From Geodermatophilaceae bacterium (GTDB lineage Bacteria; Actinomycetota; Actinomycetes; Mycobacteriales; Geodermatophilaceae), in assembly GCA_013811975.1 (NCBI GenBank), contig JACCUF010000093.1:1-12998 (forward strand): DNA of 12,998 nucleotides. The letters are read 5' to 3'. Positions within the stretch are counted from its first letter, which is position 1; each line of letters starts with the position of its first letter. The notes below the pieces were generated by a model. The model was not told the DNA's origin, ran no database searches, and saw only the letters and a program-made list of their open reading frames with translations. Position numbers and translations under genes: made by a program. Shown here piece by piece: positions 1 through 8,028 of the stretch.

Positions 1-2
1 GC

Positions 3-596
3 GTCTACTCGCTGACCGGACGGGTCGCGCGGCCCGGACAGTACGAAGCGCCTATGGGCACGACTCTTCGAGAACTGCTCGAGATGTGCGGTGGGGTTCG
101 CGAGGGGCACCAGTTGAAGTTCTGGACTCCCGGTGGATCCTCCACGCCTTTGTTCACCGACGAGCACCTCGACATCGCCCTGGACTTCGACTCGGTGGCT
201 GCGGCCGGTTCGATGAACGGCACCAGTGCTCTGATGATCTTCGATGATGGAGACTGCATCGTCCGAGCCGTCGGCCGCTGGATCAAGTTCTACGCGCATG
301 AGTCCTGCGGGAAGTGCACCCCCTGTCGGGAGGGCAACCCCTGGATGGTCCAGATCCTCGACCGGATCGAACGCGGTCAGGCCACCGAAGAGGAGGTCGA
401 CCAGCTCCTGGACATCTGCGACAACATCCTGGGCCGGTCCTTCTGTGCGTTCGGTGACGGGGCGGTCAGCCCGGTGATGTCTTCGATCAAGTACTTCCGC
501 CAGGAATACCTGGACCATCTCGAGCTAGGCGGATGTCCGCTCGATCCCGAACGGACCCACCAACGCGCCCTCGCCGGTGCCGGACGAGCCACATGA
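3..596 (+). CDS. nuoF: NADH-quinone oxidoreductase subunit F (NuoF), C-terminal part, 5' truncated by the window
   Basis: This is the C-terminal 197 residues of the NADH-oxidising subunit of complex I, which carries FMN and the N3 [4Fe-4S] cluster. The frame is already open at base 3, so the ATG at 54 is internal and the true start lies upstream of the window; full-length NuoF is usually about 430-450 residues. The signature ESCGKCTPCREG supplies three cysteines (codons at 306, 315 and 324). The fourth N3 ligand is in GRSFCAFGDGAV (codon at 444), the expected spacing for this family. The N-terminal NADH- and FMN-binding part is not visible. The stop overlaps the nuoG start as ATGA, which implies translational coupling. 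NuoF pairs with NuoE and docks on NuoG at the cytoplasmic tip of the complex. The identification is very secure. Confidence 0.97.
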   Translation, partial: VYSLTGRVARPGQYEAPMGTTLRELLEMCGGVREGHQLKFWTPGGSSTPLFTDEHLDIALDFDSVAAAGSMNGTSALMIFDDGDCIVRAVGRWIKFYAHESCGKCTPCREGNPWMVQILDRIERGQATEEEVDQLLDICDNILGRSFCAFGDGAVSPVMSSIKYFRQEYLDHLELGGCPLDPERTHQRALAGAGRAT

Positions 597-3022
597 CCGC
601 CGTAACCGATGAGGAGACGGTGTCTCTCACCATCGATGGCGTCGAGGTCACCGTCCCGAAGGGGACCCTGCTGATTCGCGCCGCCGAGGGCATCGGTGTC
701 CAGATTCCACGCTTCTGCGACCATCCGTTGCTCGACCCGGTCGGGGCCTGCCGGCAGTGCCTGGTCGAAGTGGAGATGGGTGGGCGCAAGATGCCCAAGC
801 CGCAGGCCTCCTGCACCATCGAATGCGCCGACGGCATGGTCGTCAACAGTCAGCTCACTTCCGCGGTGGCCGACAAGGCGCAGCAGGGCAACATGGAACT
901 GCTGCTCATCAACCACCCCCTGGACTGTCCGATCTGCGACAAGGGCGGCGAGTGCCCGTTGCAGAACCAGGCGATGAGCAATGGCCGCGCCGACACCCGT
1001 TTCGTCGACGTCAAGCGCACCTATGAGAAGCCGCTACCGATCTCATCACAGGTCCTGCTCGACCGGGAGCGCTGCGTCCTGTGCGCACGGTGCACCCGGT
1101 TTTCCCAGCAGATCGCCGGCGACCCGTTCATCGAACTGTTCGAGCGCGGTGCGTTGGAACAGGTGGCGATCTACGAGGACGAGCCCTTCTCCTCGTACTT
1201 CTCCGGCAACACCATCCAGATTTGCCCGGTCGGGGCATTGACCAGCGCGGCGTACCGGTTCCGGTCCCGCCCATTCGATCTGGTCTCCGAGCCCAGCGTC
1301 TGCGAGCACTGCGCTTCGGGGTGCGCGCAGCGCACCGACCTGCGCCGCAATACCGTTCAGCGTCGCCTGGCCGCTGACGACCCGGAGGTCAACGAGGAGT
1401 GGAACTGCGACAAGGGCCGCTTCGCCTTCCGGTATGCCACCAGCAACCAGCGGATCATGACGCCGCTCGTTCGCCGGAACGGGGTCCTGGCCGAGGCATC
1501 GTGGACCGAGGCCCTGGAGTTCGCAGCCGAAGGTCTGACCGCCGCGATGGCTCCCGGCGCAGGCGGAGTCGGAGTCCTGCCGGGTGGGCGGCTGACCTTT
1601 GAAGACGCCTACGCATACGCGAAGTTCGCCCGAGTCGTGCTGGGTACCAACGACATAGATCACCGAGCTAGGGCTCATTCGCAAGAGGAAGAGCAGTTCC
1701 TCGCCGAGCGGGTGGCCGGTACTGAGCTCGTGGACAGCGTCACCTATGCCGACCTCAGCGCTGCGCCGGCCGTACTCACCGTCGGGTTCGAGCCGGAGGA
1801 GGAGTCACCGATCATCTTCCTCCGACTGCGCAAGGCCGCCCGTACCCACGGCCTTGCCGTCTACGACATCGCCCCGTTCGCATCCCGCGGGCTGGCCAAG
1901 ATGAACGGGGTTGTCCTGGCCACCCCGCCAGGGGCCGAGGCAACCGTGCTCGGTGCCTTGTCCGACAACACAGCAGGTGGACCCGGCGCCGGTGCAGCCC
2001 ACGGTCTTCGCCAGCCCGGTGCGCTGATCCTCGCCGGAGAGCGGCTGGCCGAATTTCCGGGGTCGCTCTCAGCCGTGGCCGCCCTGGCGGATGCGACGGG
2101 AGCCAAGTTGGCCTGGGTGCCGCGCCGCGCCGGGGAACGGGGTGCGATCGAGGCCGGGACAATGCCGAACCTCCTGCCCGGTGGACGTCGGCTCGCTGAT
2201 GCGGGCGCACGCATCGAGCTCGCCAAGGCCTGGAGGGTCGACCTGCCATCGACTCCCGGCCGTGACCTGACCGCAATCCTGAGCGCTGCGCGTGACGGGG
2301 AGCTCGCCGCGCTGCTCGTTGGGGGACTCGACCCGTACGACCTCCCCGATCCGGTGCTGGCTCGAGAGGCCTTGGCCGGCACTGGCTTCCTGATCAGCCT
2401 GGAACTGGCGCCCAGTGTCGTCACCGAATATGCCCACGTCGTGTTCCCGGTGGCCGCTGCGCCGGAGAAGAGCGGCAGCTATCTCACCTGGGAGGGCCGA
2501 CGCCGACCGTTCGAAGCCAGCGTGTCCAGCGGCATGCTCACCGACGGCCGGGTATTGCACGGCCTGGCCGAGGAACTCGATCTCGACCTCGCGCTGCCCA
2601 CCTCGGCATCGGCCGCCGTGGAACTTGCCCGGATCGGCCGGCACCGCGGGGCACCGGACGCCGCTGCGCTGACGACCCGGGCGCCCGCACAGCCGGGGCT
2701 GCGCCCTGGGGAGGCGATCCTCGCCAGTTGGCGGCGCCTGCTCGATGACGGATCGCTGCAGGTGGATGAGCCGGCCTTGGCCGGGACCGCCCGCCCGATC
2801 AGTGTGCGGCTGCCGAAATCGATGGCCAGCGAACTGGGGATCGCCGAGGGTGATGCCGTGCGGGTGACCGGGACCCGCGGCGCGATCAGCCTGCCCGCGC
2901 AGATCACCGAGATGCCCGATCAGGTCGTCTGGGTCCCGATGCGCTCACCGGGCAGCGCCCTCCGTACGGACCTCGGCACTGCCCCCGGTGGCGTGGTCAC
3001 CGTCAGGAGGGAGGAGGTATGA
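593..3022 (+). CDS. nuoG: NADH-quinone oxidoreductase subunit G (NuoG)
   Basis: This is the large iron-sulfur subunit of the peripheral arm of complex I, passing electrons from NuoF towards NuoI. The protein is 809 residues, normal for actinobacterial NuoG. The N-terminal ferredoxin-like domain has C42, C53, C56 and probably C74 for a [2Fe-2S] cluster. H108-x3-C112-x2-C115-x5-C121 is the His/Cys-ligated N5 site. C161, C164, C167 and C211 form N4. A further set, C237-x2-C240-x3-C244-x27-C272, matches the off-pathway N7 cluster. From about residue 280 a molybdopterin-oxidoreductase-like fold follows, ending in a dinucleotide-binding-type domain (about 715-805). In complex I this region is structural; no cofactor is expected. 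I chose the ATG at 593 because it overlaps the nuoF stop (ATGA) and starts just before the ferredoxin domain. The frame is open further upstream to an ATG at 533, but that would add 20 basic, non-conserved residues inside nuoF. Confidence 0.97.
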   Translation: MTAVTDEETVSLTIDGVEVTVPKGTLLIRAAEGIGVQIPRFCDHPLLDPVGACRQCLVEVEMGGRKMPKPQASCTIECADGMVVNSQLTSAVADKAQQGNMELLLINHPLDCPICDKGGECPLQNQAMSNGRADTRFVDVKRTYEKPLPISSQVLLDRERCVLCARCTRFSQQIAGDPFIELFERGALEQVAIYEDEPFSSYFSGNTIQICPVGALTSAAYRFRSRPFDLVSEPSVCEHCASGCAQRTDLRRNTVQRRLAADDPEVNEEWNCDKGRFAFRYATSNQRIMTPLVRRNGVLAEASWTEALEFAAEGLTAAMAPGAGGVGVLPGGRLTFEDAYAYAKFARVVLGTNDIDHRARAHSQEEEQFLAERVAGTELVDSVTYADLSAAPAVLTVGFEPEEESPIIFLRLRKAARTHGLAVYDIAPFASRGLAKMNGVVLATPPGAEATVLGALSDNTAGGPGAGAAHGLRQPGALILAGERLAEFPGSLSAVAALADATGAKLAWVPRRAGERGAIEAGTMPNLLPGGRRLADAGARIELAKAWRVDLPSTPGRDLTAILSAARDGELAALLVGGLDPYDLPDPVLAREALAGTGFLISLELAPSVVTEYAHVVFPVAAAPEKSGSYLTWEGRRRPFEASVSSGMLTDGRVLHGLAEELDLDLALPTSASAAVELARIGRHRGAPDAAALTTRAPAQPGLRPGEAILASWRRLLDDGSLQVDEPALAGTARPISVRLPKSMASELGIAEGDAVRVTGTRGAISLPAQITEMPDQVVWVPMRSPGSALRTDLGTAPGGVVTVRREEV
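3005..3017 (+). promoter_or_regulatory. Strong double Shine-Dalgarno sequence of nuoH
   Basis: Two purine-rich Shine-Dalgarno cores lie back to back inside the 3' end of nuoG. AGGAGG at 3005-3010 is 8 bases from the nuoH ATG. A second GGAGG at 3013-3017 is too close (1 base) to be the main site. This is the strongest ribosome-binding site in the window, together with the one for nuoN. It suggests that nuoH is initiated independently as well as by coupling to the ATGA overlap. Confidence 0.7.
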
Positions 3023-4362
3023 GCAACCTAGCCGCAGAGTCGCCAACGCTGGCAGACTTCGGCACCGACGTCTGGTGGATCATCGTCATCAAGGTCGTCG
3101 GCATCTTCGCGCTGCTGGTGGCCCTGACGCTGTTCGCGATTCTGTTCGAACGCAAGGTCGTCGGCCGGATGCAGCAACGGATCGGCCCCAACCGGGTCGG
3201 CCCCCGAGGCGGTCTGCAGAGCCTCGCCGATGGCCTGAAGCTGGCGTTCAAGGAAGACATCATGCCGGCGCTGGCCGACAAGCCGATCTATTTCCTGGCA
3301 CCGGTGATCGCCGCTGTCCCGGCCTTCTTGGCCTTCTCCGTCATTCCGATCGGTCCGATCGTCAGTATTTTTGGAGAACGAACTCCTTTGCAGCTCACCG
3401 ATCTTCCGGTCGGAGTGCTCATCGTCCTGGCCTGTTCGGCGATGGGTGTCTACGGCATCGTGCTGGCCGGCTGGGCATCGGGCTCGACCTACCCGCTGCT
3501 CGGATCGTTGCGCAGCGCCGCTCAGATGATCAGCTACGAGATTGCGATGGGGTTGTCCATCGTCGCCGTGTTCCTCTACGCCGGGACGATGTCGACCTCA
3601 GGGATCGTCGAGGCACAGGAGAGCGGCAGCGAGGTCAGCGCATTCGGCCTGAATTTCGACGGCCCCGGGTGGTACGCGGTGGTGCTGCCGGTCTCGTTCA
3701 TCATCTACTGCATCGCGGTCGTCGGTGAGACCAACCGGGCACCGTTCGACCTTCCCGAAGCCGAGTCCGAGCTCGTCGGCGGCTTCCACACCGAGTACTC
3801 CTCATTGAAGTTCGCGCTGTTCTACCTGGCCGAGTACATCAACATGGTCACTGTCTCCGCGCTGGCCGCGACTCTGTTCCTCGGCGGCTGGCGGGCACCG
3901 TGGCCGATCTCGATCTGGGACGGGGCCAACTCCGGGTGGTGGCCGGTGCTCTGGTTCATCGGCAAGGTCATCTTGGGGCTGTTCGTGTTCACCTGGCTGC
4001 GCGCAACCCTGCCCCGGATGCGCTACGACCAGTTCATGCGCTTCGGCTGGAAGGTTCTCGTCCCGGTCGCTCTGCTCTGGATCCTGGTCGTGGCCACGAT
4101 GCGGGTGCTGTCTCGTGAGTACGACTTCAACGCCGGAGACATCGCCCTGTACGTCGGCATCCCGGTCTTGGTCCTGGTGATGGCCGTGGTCTGGCTCTGG
4201 CCGGACAAGGCCCCCGATCCGACGGTCAAGGAGGGCGTGCCGCCCACCACGCGGGGGGCGTTCCCGACGCCGCCACTCGACCTGGTCGTACCACCGAGCC
4301 CCCCGCTGATCAAGCGGGACGCAGTAGCGGCCGGCAAGCGTGGGGGGGGCAAGCGTGCCTAG
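3019..4362 (+). CDS. nuoH: NADH-quinone oxidoreductase subunit H (NuoH)
   Basis: This membrane subunit joins the hydrophilic arm to the proton-pumping arm and forms part of the quinone-binding chamber. The protein is 447 residues with about eight hydrophobic segments between residue 20 and about 395. Family signatures are present: the ER-x-VGR-x-QQRIGPNRVGP loop at about 44-63, SYEI near 172-175, and the GETNRAPFDLPEAESELVGG loop at about 236-255, whose acidic residues line the quinone entry and proton path. After the last membrane helix a proline- and lysine-rich tail of about 50 residues is added, as is common in Actinobacteria and absent from Escherichia coli NuoH. The ATG overlaps the nuoG stop by four bases and has a strong Shine-Dalgarno. 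The last codons contain a run of eight G, and the stop overlaps the likely nuoI start. Confidence 0.97.
   Translation: MSNLAAESPTLADFGTDVWWIIVIKVVGIFALLVALTLFAILFERKVVGRMQQRIGPNRVGPRGGLQSLADGLKLAFKEDIMPALADKPIYFLAPVIAAVPAFLAFSVIPIGPIVSIFGERTPLQLTDLPVGVLIVLACSAMGVYGIVLAGWASGSTYPLLGSLRSAAQMISYEIAMGLSIVAVFLYAGTMSTSGIVEAQESGSEVSAFGLNFDGPGWYAVVLPVSFIIYCIAVVGETNRAPFDLPEAESELVGGFHTEYSSLKFALFYLAEYINMVTVSALAATLFLGGWRAPWPISIWDGANSGWWPVLWFIGKVILGLFVFTWLRATLPRMRYDQFMRFGWKVLVPVALLWILVVATMRVLSREYDFNAGDIALYVGIPVLVLVMAVVWLWPDKAPDPTVKEGVPPTTRGAFPTPPLDLVVPPSPPLIKRDAVAAGKRGGGKRA
4342..4349 (+). repeat. Eight-G homopolymer at the nuoH/nuoI junction, possible nuoI ribosome-binding site
   Basis: Eight consecutive G encode the Gly-Gly-Gly of the NuoH tail. 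The run ends five bases before the GTG at 4355 that I take as the nuoI start. With G-U pairing it could serve as a Shine-Dalgarno element, and nothing better is present upstream. Loss of one G would move nuoH into the nuoI frame and bypass the nuoH stop. The run is also a likely place for sequencing error. Confidence 0.5.
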
Positions 4363-4990
4363 TCTTGGGCCCAAGCCCCTGCAGGGCTTCGGGGTGACCT
4401 TCGGCAACATGTTCAAGAAGGTCACCACCGAGTCCTATCCCGAGGACAAGAAGGCAACCAAGCCTCGCTATCACGGGCGACACGTGCTCAATCGGCACCC
4501 GGACGGACTCGAGAAGTGCGTCGGGTGTGAGCTGTGCGCCTGGGCCTGCCCGGCCGATGCGATCTACGTCGAGGGTGGCGACAACACCGAAGAGGCGCGC
4601 TTCTCCCCTGGGGAACGCTATGGCGCGATCTACCAGATCAATTACCTGCGCTGCATCTTCTGCGGGCTGTGCGTCGAGGCGTGCCCCACGCGTTCGCTGA
4701 CCATGTCCAACGACTACGAACTGGCCGACGACAACCGGCAGGACCTGATCTTCACCAAAGAGCAGTTGATGGCACCCCTGCTGCCCGGAATGGAGCAACC
4801 GCCGCATCCGATGCGCCTGGGAGATCACGAGCAGGACTACTACGTCGGCCGCGAGCCGATCAAGCAGACTGCCGGGGCTGCCGCGGAGGCGCATTCTGTG
4901 CCGCCCGCGGCGACTGCGCCGGCCTCAGGCGATGACATCGGCGTTGACGCCGACGAGGGTGCCAAACCGCTCGGCGAGACCCGACGGTGA
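4355..4990 (+). CDS. nuoI: NADH-quinone oxidoreductase subunit I (NuoI), 2x[4Fe-4S]
   Basis: This is the 8-iron ferredoxin-like subunit that carries clusters N6a and N6b and delivers electrons towards the terminal N2 cluster at the quinone site. From the GTG at 4355 the protein is 211 residues. The two binding motifs are C55-x2-C58-x2-C61-x3-C65-P (CVGCELCAWACP) and C100-x2-C103-x2-C106-x3-C110-P (CIFCGLCVEACP). Between them lies the conserved loop with YVEGGDNTEEARFSPGERYG. The last 50 or so residues form a low-complexity Ala/Asp-rich tail typical of actinobacterial homologues. The start is uncertain. GTG at 4355 overlaps the nuoH stop and gives MPSLGPKPLQGFGVTFGNMF. A GTG at 4340 in the same frame would add five residues (MGGAS) but starts inside the G tract without a ribosome-binding site. 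The stop overlaps the nuoJ GTG. Confidence 0.95.
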   Translation: MPSLGPKPLQGFGVTFGNMFKKVTTESYPEDKKATKPRYHGRHVLNRHPDGLEKCVGCELCAWACPADAIYVEGGDNTEEARFSPGERYGAIYQINYLRCIFCGLCVEACPTRSLTMSNDYELADDNRQDLIFTKEQLMAPLLPGMEQPPHPMRLGDHEQDYYVGREPIKQTAGAAAEAHSVPPAATAPASGDDIGVDADEGAKPLGETRR

Positions 4991-5799
4991 GTCACGCGGC
5001 TGTGCTGGCGGCCGATGTCGTCAGCAGCGGAGAGGCTGGTGCCTTTTGGGTCCTGGGGCCCATCGCTCTGGCTGGTGCCATCGGGATGGTGCTGTCCCGC
5101 AACGCCATCCATTCCGCCCTCTGGCTCGTCCTGACCATGCTGAGTCTGGGCGGCTTCTATTTCGTCCAGCAGGCGCCGTTCCTGGGTGCCGTGCAGATCA
5201 TCGTGTACACCGGCGCGATCATGATCCTCTTCCTTTTCGTGCTCATGCTGGTCGGCCGTGACTACTCCGACTCGATCGTGGAGACACTGCGCGGCCAACG
5301 GGTGGCAGCGATCCTGCTCGGCATCGGCTTCGCCGGGCTGGTCGGCGGCCTGATCGCCGATGCCACATCCGGTGTGGAATCCGTCGGGCTGGCTGAAAGC
5401 AATGCCGATGGCGGCAACGTTGCGGCGATCGCGCGACTGCTGTTCACCGACTACCTGCTCGCCTTCGAATTGACCAGTGCGCTGCTCATCACCGCCGCGG
5501 TCGGCGCGATGATCCTGGCCCACATCGAGCACGAGTCCGGCAGCCGTCCCGGTCAGAAAGAGCAGTCCATCGCCCGCATCAAGGGTCCCCGTCCGCAGAC
5601 TCTGACGGGACCGGGCGTATTCGCGCGTGGCAACTCCGTTGCCGCGCCCGCGCTGCTGCCCGACGGGTCGGTTGCCGAGGACAGCCGCGCCACCGGTATG
5701 AAAATGCGGCAGCCGCCGGCCATCGCGTCTGGATCCATCGATGATCTGGACGACGTGACGGTCGACAGCGGTGCCAACCGCGACGGCGTACCCACATGA
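4987..5799 (+). CDS. nuoJ: NADH-quinone oxidoreductase subunit J (NuoJ)
   Basis: This is the membrane-arm subunit of complex I next to NuoH, NuoA and NuoK; it contributes to coupling quinone reduction to proton transfer. The protein is 270 residues, with about five hydrophobic helices in the first 180 or so. The conserved TM3 region reads FLGAVQIIVYTGAIMILFLF, including the tyrosine and glycine of the family's pi-bulge helix. A roughly 90-residue hydrophilic tail follows, containing PGVFARGNSVAAPALLPDG; such tails are seen in actinobacterial NuoJ but not in the shorter enterobacterial protein. The GTG start overlaps the nuoI stop (GTGA), and there is no convincing Shine-Dalgarno, so translation probably depends on coupling. 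The stop overlaps the nuoK ATG (ATGA). Confidence 0.95.
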   Translation: MSHAAVLAADVVSSGEAGAFWVLGPIALAGAIGMVLSRNAIHSALWLVLTMLSLGGFYFVQQAPFLGAVQIIVYTGAIMILFLFVLMLVGRDYSDSIVETLRGQRVAAILLGIGFAGLVGGLIADATSGVESVGLAESNADGGNVAAIARLLFTDYLLAFELTSALLITAAVGAMILAHIEHESGSRPGQKEQSIARIKGPRPQTLTGPGVFARGNSVAAPALLPDGSVAEDSRATGMKMRQPPAIASGSIDDLDDVTVDSGANRDGVPT

Positions 5800-6095
5800 C
5801 GCCTACCTACTACCTCGTCCTGGCGGCCATCCTGTTCACGATCGGCGCCGTCGGGGTGCTAGTTCGCCGCAACGCGATCGTCGTGTTCATGTGCATCGAG
5901 CTGATGCTGAACTCGGTGAACCTGACCCTGGTCACCTTCGCCCGGATCAACGGCACAGTCGACGGGCAGATCATGGCCTTCTTCGTCATGGTGGTGGCCG
6001 CTGCTGAGGTCGTCGTGGGTCTGGCGATCATCATGGCGATATACCGAACCCGACGTTCGGCCTCGGTCGACGACGCCAATCTGTTGAAGTACTGA
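5796..6095 (+). CDS. nuoK: NADH-quinone oxidoreductase subunit K (NuoK)
   Basis: This small membrane subunit of complex I is the MrpC-like partner of the antiporter-type subunits. It is 99 residues with three transmembrane helices, the standard size for the family. The two glutamates known to be important for proton transfer are visible: E35 in FMCIELMLNSVNL (helix 2) and E71 in VVAAAEVVVGLAI (helix 3). The start ATG overlaps the nuoJ stop by four bases. Its stop codon is part of the TGAGGA sequence that probably forms the nuoL ribosome-binding site. Confidence 0.96.
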   Translation: MTPTYYLVLAAILFTIGAVGVLVRRNAIVVFMCIELMLNSVNLTLVTFARINGTVDGQIMAFFVMVVAAAEVVVGLAIIMAIYRTRRSASVDDANLLKY

Positions 6096-6098
6096 GGA
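6093..6098 (+). promoter_or_regulatory. Shine-Dalgarno of nuoL overlapping the nuoK stop
   Basis: TGAGGA begins with the nuoK stop codon and lies seven bases before the GTG at 6106. It supports that GTG as the nuoL start and ties nuoL initiation to termination on nuoK. Confidence 0.55.
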
Positions 6099-6105
6099 CG
6101 CCGAC

Positions 6106-8028
6106 GTGGAGATCCCCGGTACATACGCGGAGGCGAGCGGTCTGCTGGCCTCGGCGTGGCTGCTGGTCGGGATCCCGCTGATCGGGGCCGCCGTGCTGCT
6201 CTTGGGTGGCCGGCGGCTGGACAAGGCGGGTCACCTGATCGGGTGCGCCACGATCGTGTTGGATTTCGTCCTTGCCGTCGCGCTCGTCGCCGCCCTCGCG
6301 GGCCAGGATGAGGGCGAGAAGGCGGTCACCGACACGCTTTTCAGCTTCATCCCGGTCGGGGAACTGCAGGTGGACATCGGGATGCTGTTCGATCCGCTGT
6401 CGGCGGTCTTCGTCCTGCTGATCACCGGCGTGGGCGCGCTGATCCACATCTATTCGATCGGCTACATGGCCCATGACCGGGCCCGCCGCCGATTCTTCGC
6501 GTACATGAACCTGTTCGTGGCGGCGATGCTGCTGCTCGTCCTCGGTAATGGGTACGTGACCCTCTACATCGGCTGGGAGGGCGTCGGGCTCGCCTCCTAC
6601 CTGCTGATCGCGTTCTGGTACCGCCGGCCCGCGGCAGCGACCGCTGCCAAGAAGGCCTTCATCATGAACCGGGTAGGCGACGTCGGCCTGATCATCGCGA
6701 TCTTCGTCATGTTCGCAACGCTCGGTTCGACGTCGTTCGCGGATGTCTTCGCCGGAGCGAGTGGGCTGGCCGCCGGCACCGTCACCGCGCTCGGCCTGCT
6801 GCTGCTCCTGGGCGCTTGCGGCAAGTCCGGTCAGGTGCCGCTGCAGGCTTGGCTGCCCGATGCGATGGAAGGTCCGACCCCGGTCTCCGCGTTGATCCAT
6901 GCCGCGACGATGGTCACCGCCGGGGTCTATCTCATCGCCCGGTCGGCTCCCTTGTTCGACCTCTCAGAGACCGCGCGCACGGCCGTCACCGTCGTCGGTC
7001 TGGTCACCCTGCTCTACGGAGCCATAGTGGGGTGCGCCTACGACGACATCAAGAAGGTGCTGGCATATTCCACGGTCAGTCAGATCGGCTACATGTTCCT
7101 GGCCGTCGGCCTGGGGCCAGCCGGGTATGCCGTTGCGATCCTGCACCTGCTCACGCACGGGTTCTTCAAGGCGGGCCTGTTCCTCGGCGCCGGGTCGGTC
7201 ATGCACGGCATGAACGACGAGGTGGACATGCGAAAGTTCGGCGGCCTCGGCTCGAAGATGCGGATCACCTACATCACCTTCGCCCTCGGTTACCTCTCGT
7301 TGATCGGCTTTCCGTTCTTCTCCGGGTACTTCTCCAAGGACCTGGTCATCGAGGTTGCTTTCGACTCCGGTGGGACGCTGGGCTGGATCCTCGGTGGCGG
7401 GGCGATGCTGGCTGCCGGCCTGACCGCGTTCTACATGACCCGGCTGATGGTGATGACCTTCCTCGGCCGGCCGAGGTGGGACTCCGACGCGCATCCACAC
7501 GAGTCGCCTGCGGTGATGACGGTGCCGATGGTTGTGCTCTCGCTGGGTTCGGTCTTCGCGGGCTTCATTCTCGTCAACGTGCTCCCGCTCTCGGACTGGC
7601 TGGAGCCGGTCTTCGGCCCCGAGCCCGAGGTCGACCACGTCGTTGCCCCCATAGTGGTGTCCATCCTCACCACGATCGTCGTGGCGCTCGGTGTTGGCGC
7701 CGCCTGGTTCTTCGTCGCTCGCCGTGAGGTCCCGGTGCGCCCGCCGGTCAACGTCTCTCCGGTCATCAAGGCCGCCCGCGCGAACCTCTACGGAGATGCC
7801 TTCAACGAGTCGGTGTTCATGCGTCCTGGTCAGTGGCTCACTCGGGCGATGGTCTACGTGGACAATCGGGGCATCGACGGCGCGGTGAACGGGCTGGCCG
7901 CCGGTCTCGGCGGGACATCGGGTCGGCTGCGCCGTACCCAGACCGGCTTCGTGCGCTCGTATGCGCTGAGCATTCTCGGCGGGGCGTTGGTCGTGACCGT
8001 GGCGTTCTTGGCGGTGCGGTTCGGATGA
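6106..8028 (+). CDS. nuoL: NADH-quinone oxidoreductase subunit L (NuoL)
   Basis: This is the distal antiporter-like proton-pumping subunit of complex I. It is 640 residues, many of them in hydrophobic helices, consistent with the usual 16-helix architecture with a lateral amphipathic helix near the C terminus. The conserved glutamate of TM5 is E158 (YIGWEGVGLASYL). The TM7 lysine is K240 (GACGKSGQVPLQAWLPDAM). PTPVSALIHAATMVTAGVYL and KKVLAYSTVSQIGYM are further family signatures. The start is GTG at 6106, ten bases after the nuoK stop, supported by TGAGGA. This is the only nuo junction here that does not overlap. The stop overlaps the nuoM ATG. Mrp antiporter subunits share this fold, but the gene order excludes that reading. 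Confidence 0.96.
   Translation: MEIPGTYAEASGLLASAWLLVGIPLIGAAVLLLGGRRLDKAGHLIGCATIVLDFVLAVALVAALAGQDEGEKAVTDTLFSFIPVGELQVDIGMLFDPLSAVFVLLITGVGALIHIYSIGYMAHDRARRRFFAYMNLFVAAMLLLVLGNGYVTLYIGWEGVGLASYLLIAFWYRRPAAATAAKKAFIMNRVGDVGLIIAIFVMFATLGSTSFADVFAGASGLAAGTVTALGLLLLLGACGKSGQVPLQAWLPDAMEGPTPVSALIHAATMVTAGVYLIARSAPLFDLSETARTAVTVVGLVTLLYGAIVGCAYDDIKKVLAYSTVSQIGYMFLAVGLGPAGYAVAILHLLTHGFFKAGLFLGAGSVMHGMNDEVDMRKFGGLGSKMRITYITFALGYLSLIGFPFFSGYFSKDLVIEVAFDSGGTLGWILGGGAMLAAGLTAFYMTRLMVMTFLGRPRWDSDAHPHESPAVMTVPMVVLSLGSVFAGFILVNVLPLSDWLEPVFGPEPEVDHVVAPIVVSILTTIVVALGVGAAWFFVARREVPVRPPVNVSPVIKAARANLYGDAFNESVFMRPGQWLTRAMVYVDNRGIDGAVNGLAAGLGGTSGRLRRTQTGFVRSYALSILGGALVVTVAFLAVRFG

Noticed and set aside
533..592. 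Upstream extension of nuoG to an ATG at 533.
   Set aside because: The extra 20 residues are basic, lie within nuoF and precede the normal ferredoxin-domain start. The ATGA overlap at 593 is the better start.
6031..6900. Long minus-strand open frame of 289 codons opposite nuoL (and similar antisense frames at 6964-7638, 10913-11689 and 3802-4428).
   Set aside because: High-GC coding DNA leaves long open antisense frames. The predicted products are rich in Arg, Asp, Gln and His without recognisable domains, while the plus strand encodes well-conserved complex I subunits.
7833..8024. Upstream extension of nuoM to 7833.
   Set aside because: It would encode 64 Arg/Gly-rich residues inside nuoL. 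The ATG at 8025 gives a normal first transmembrane helix.
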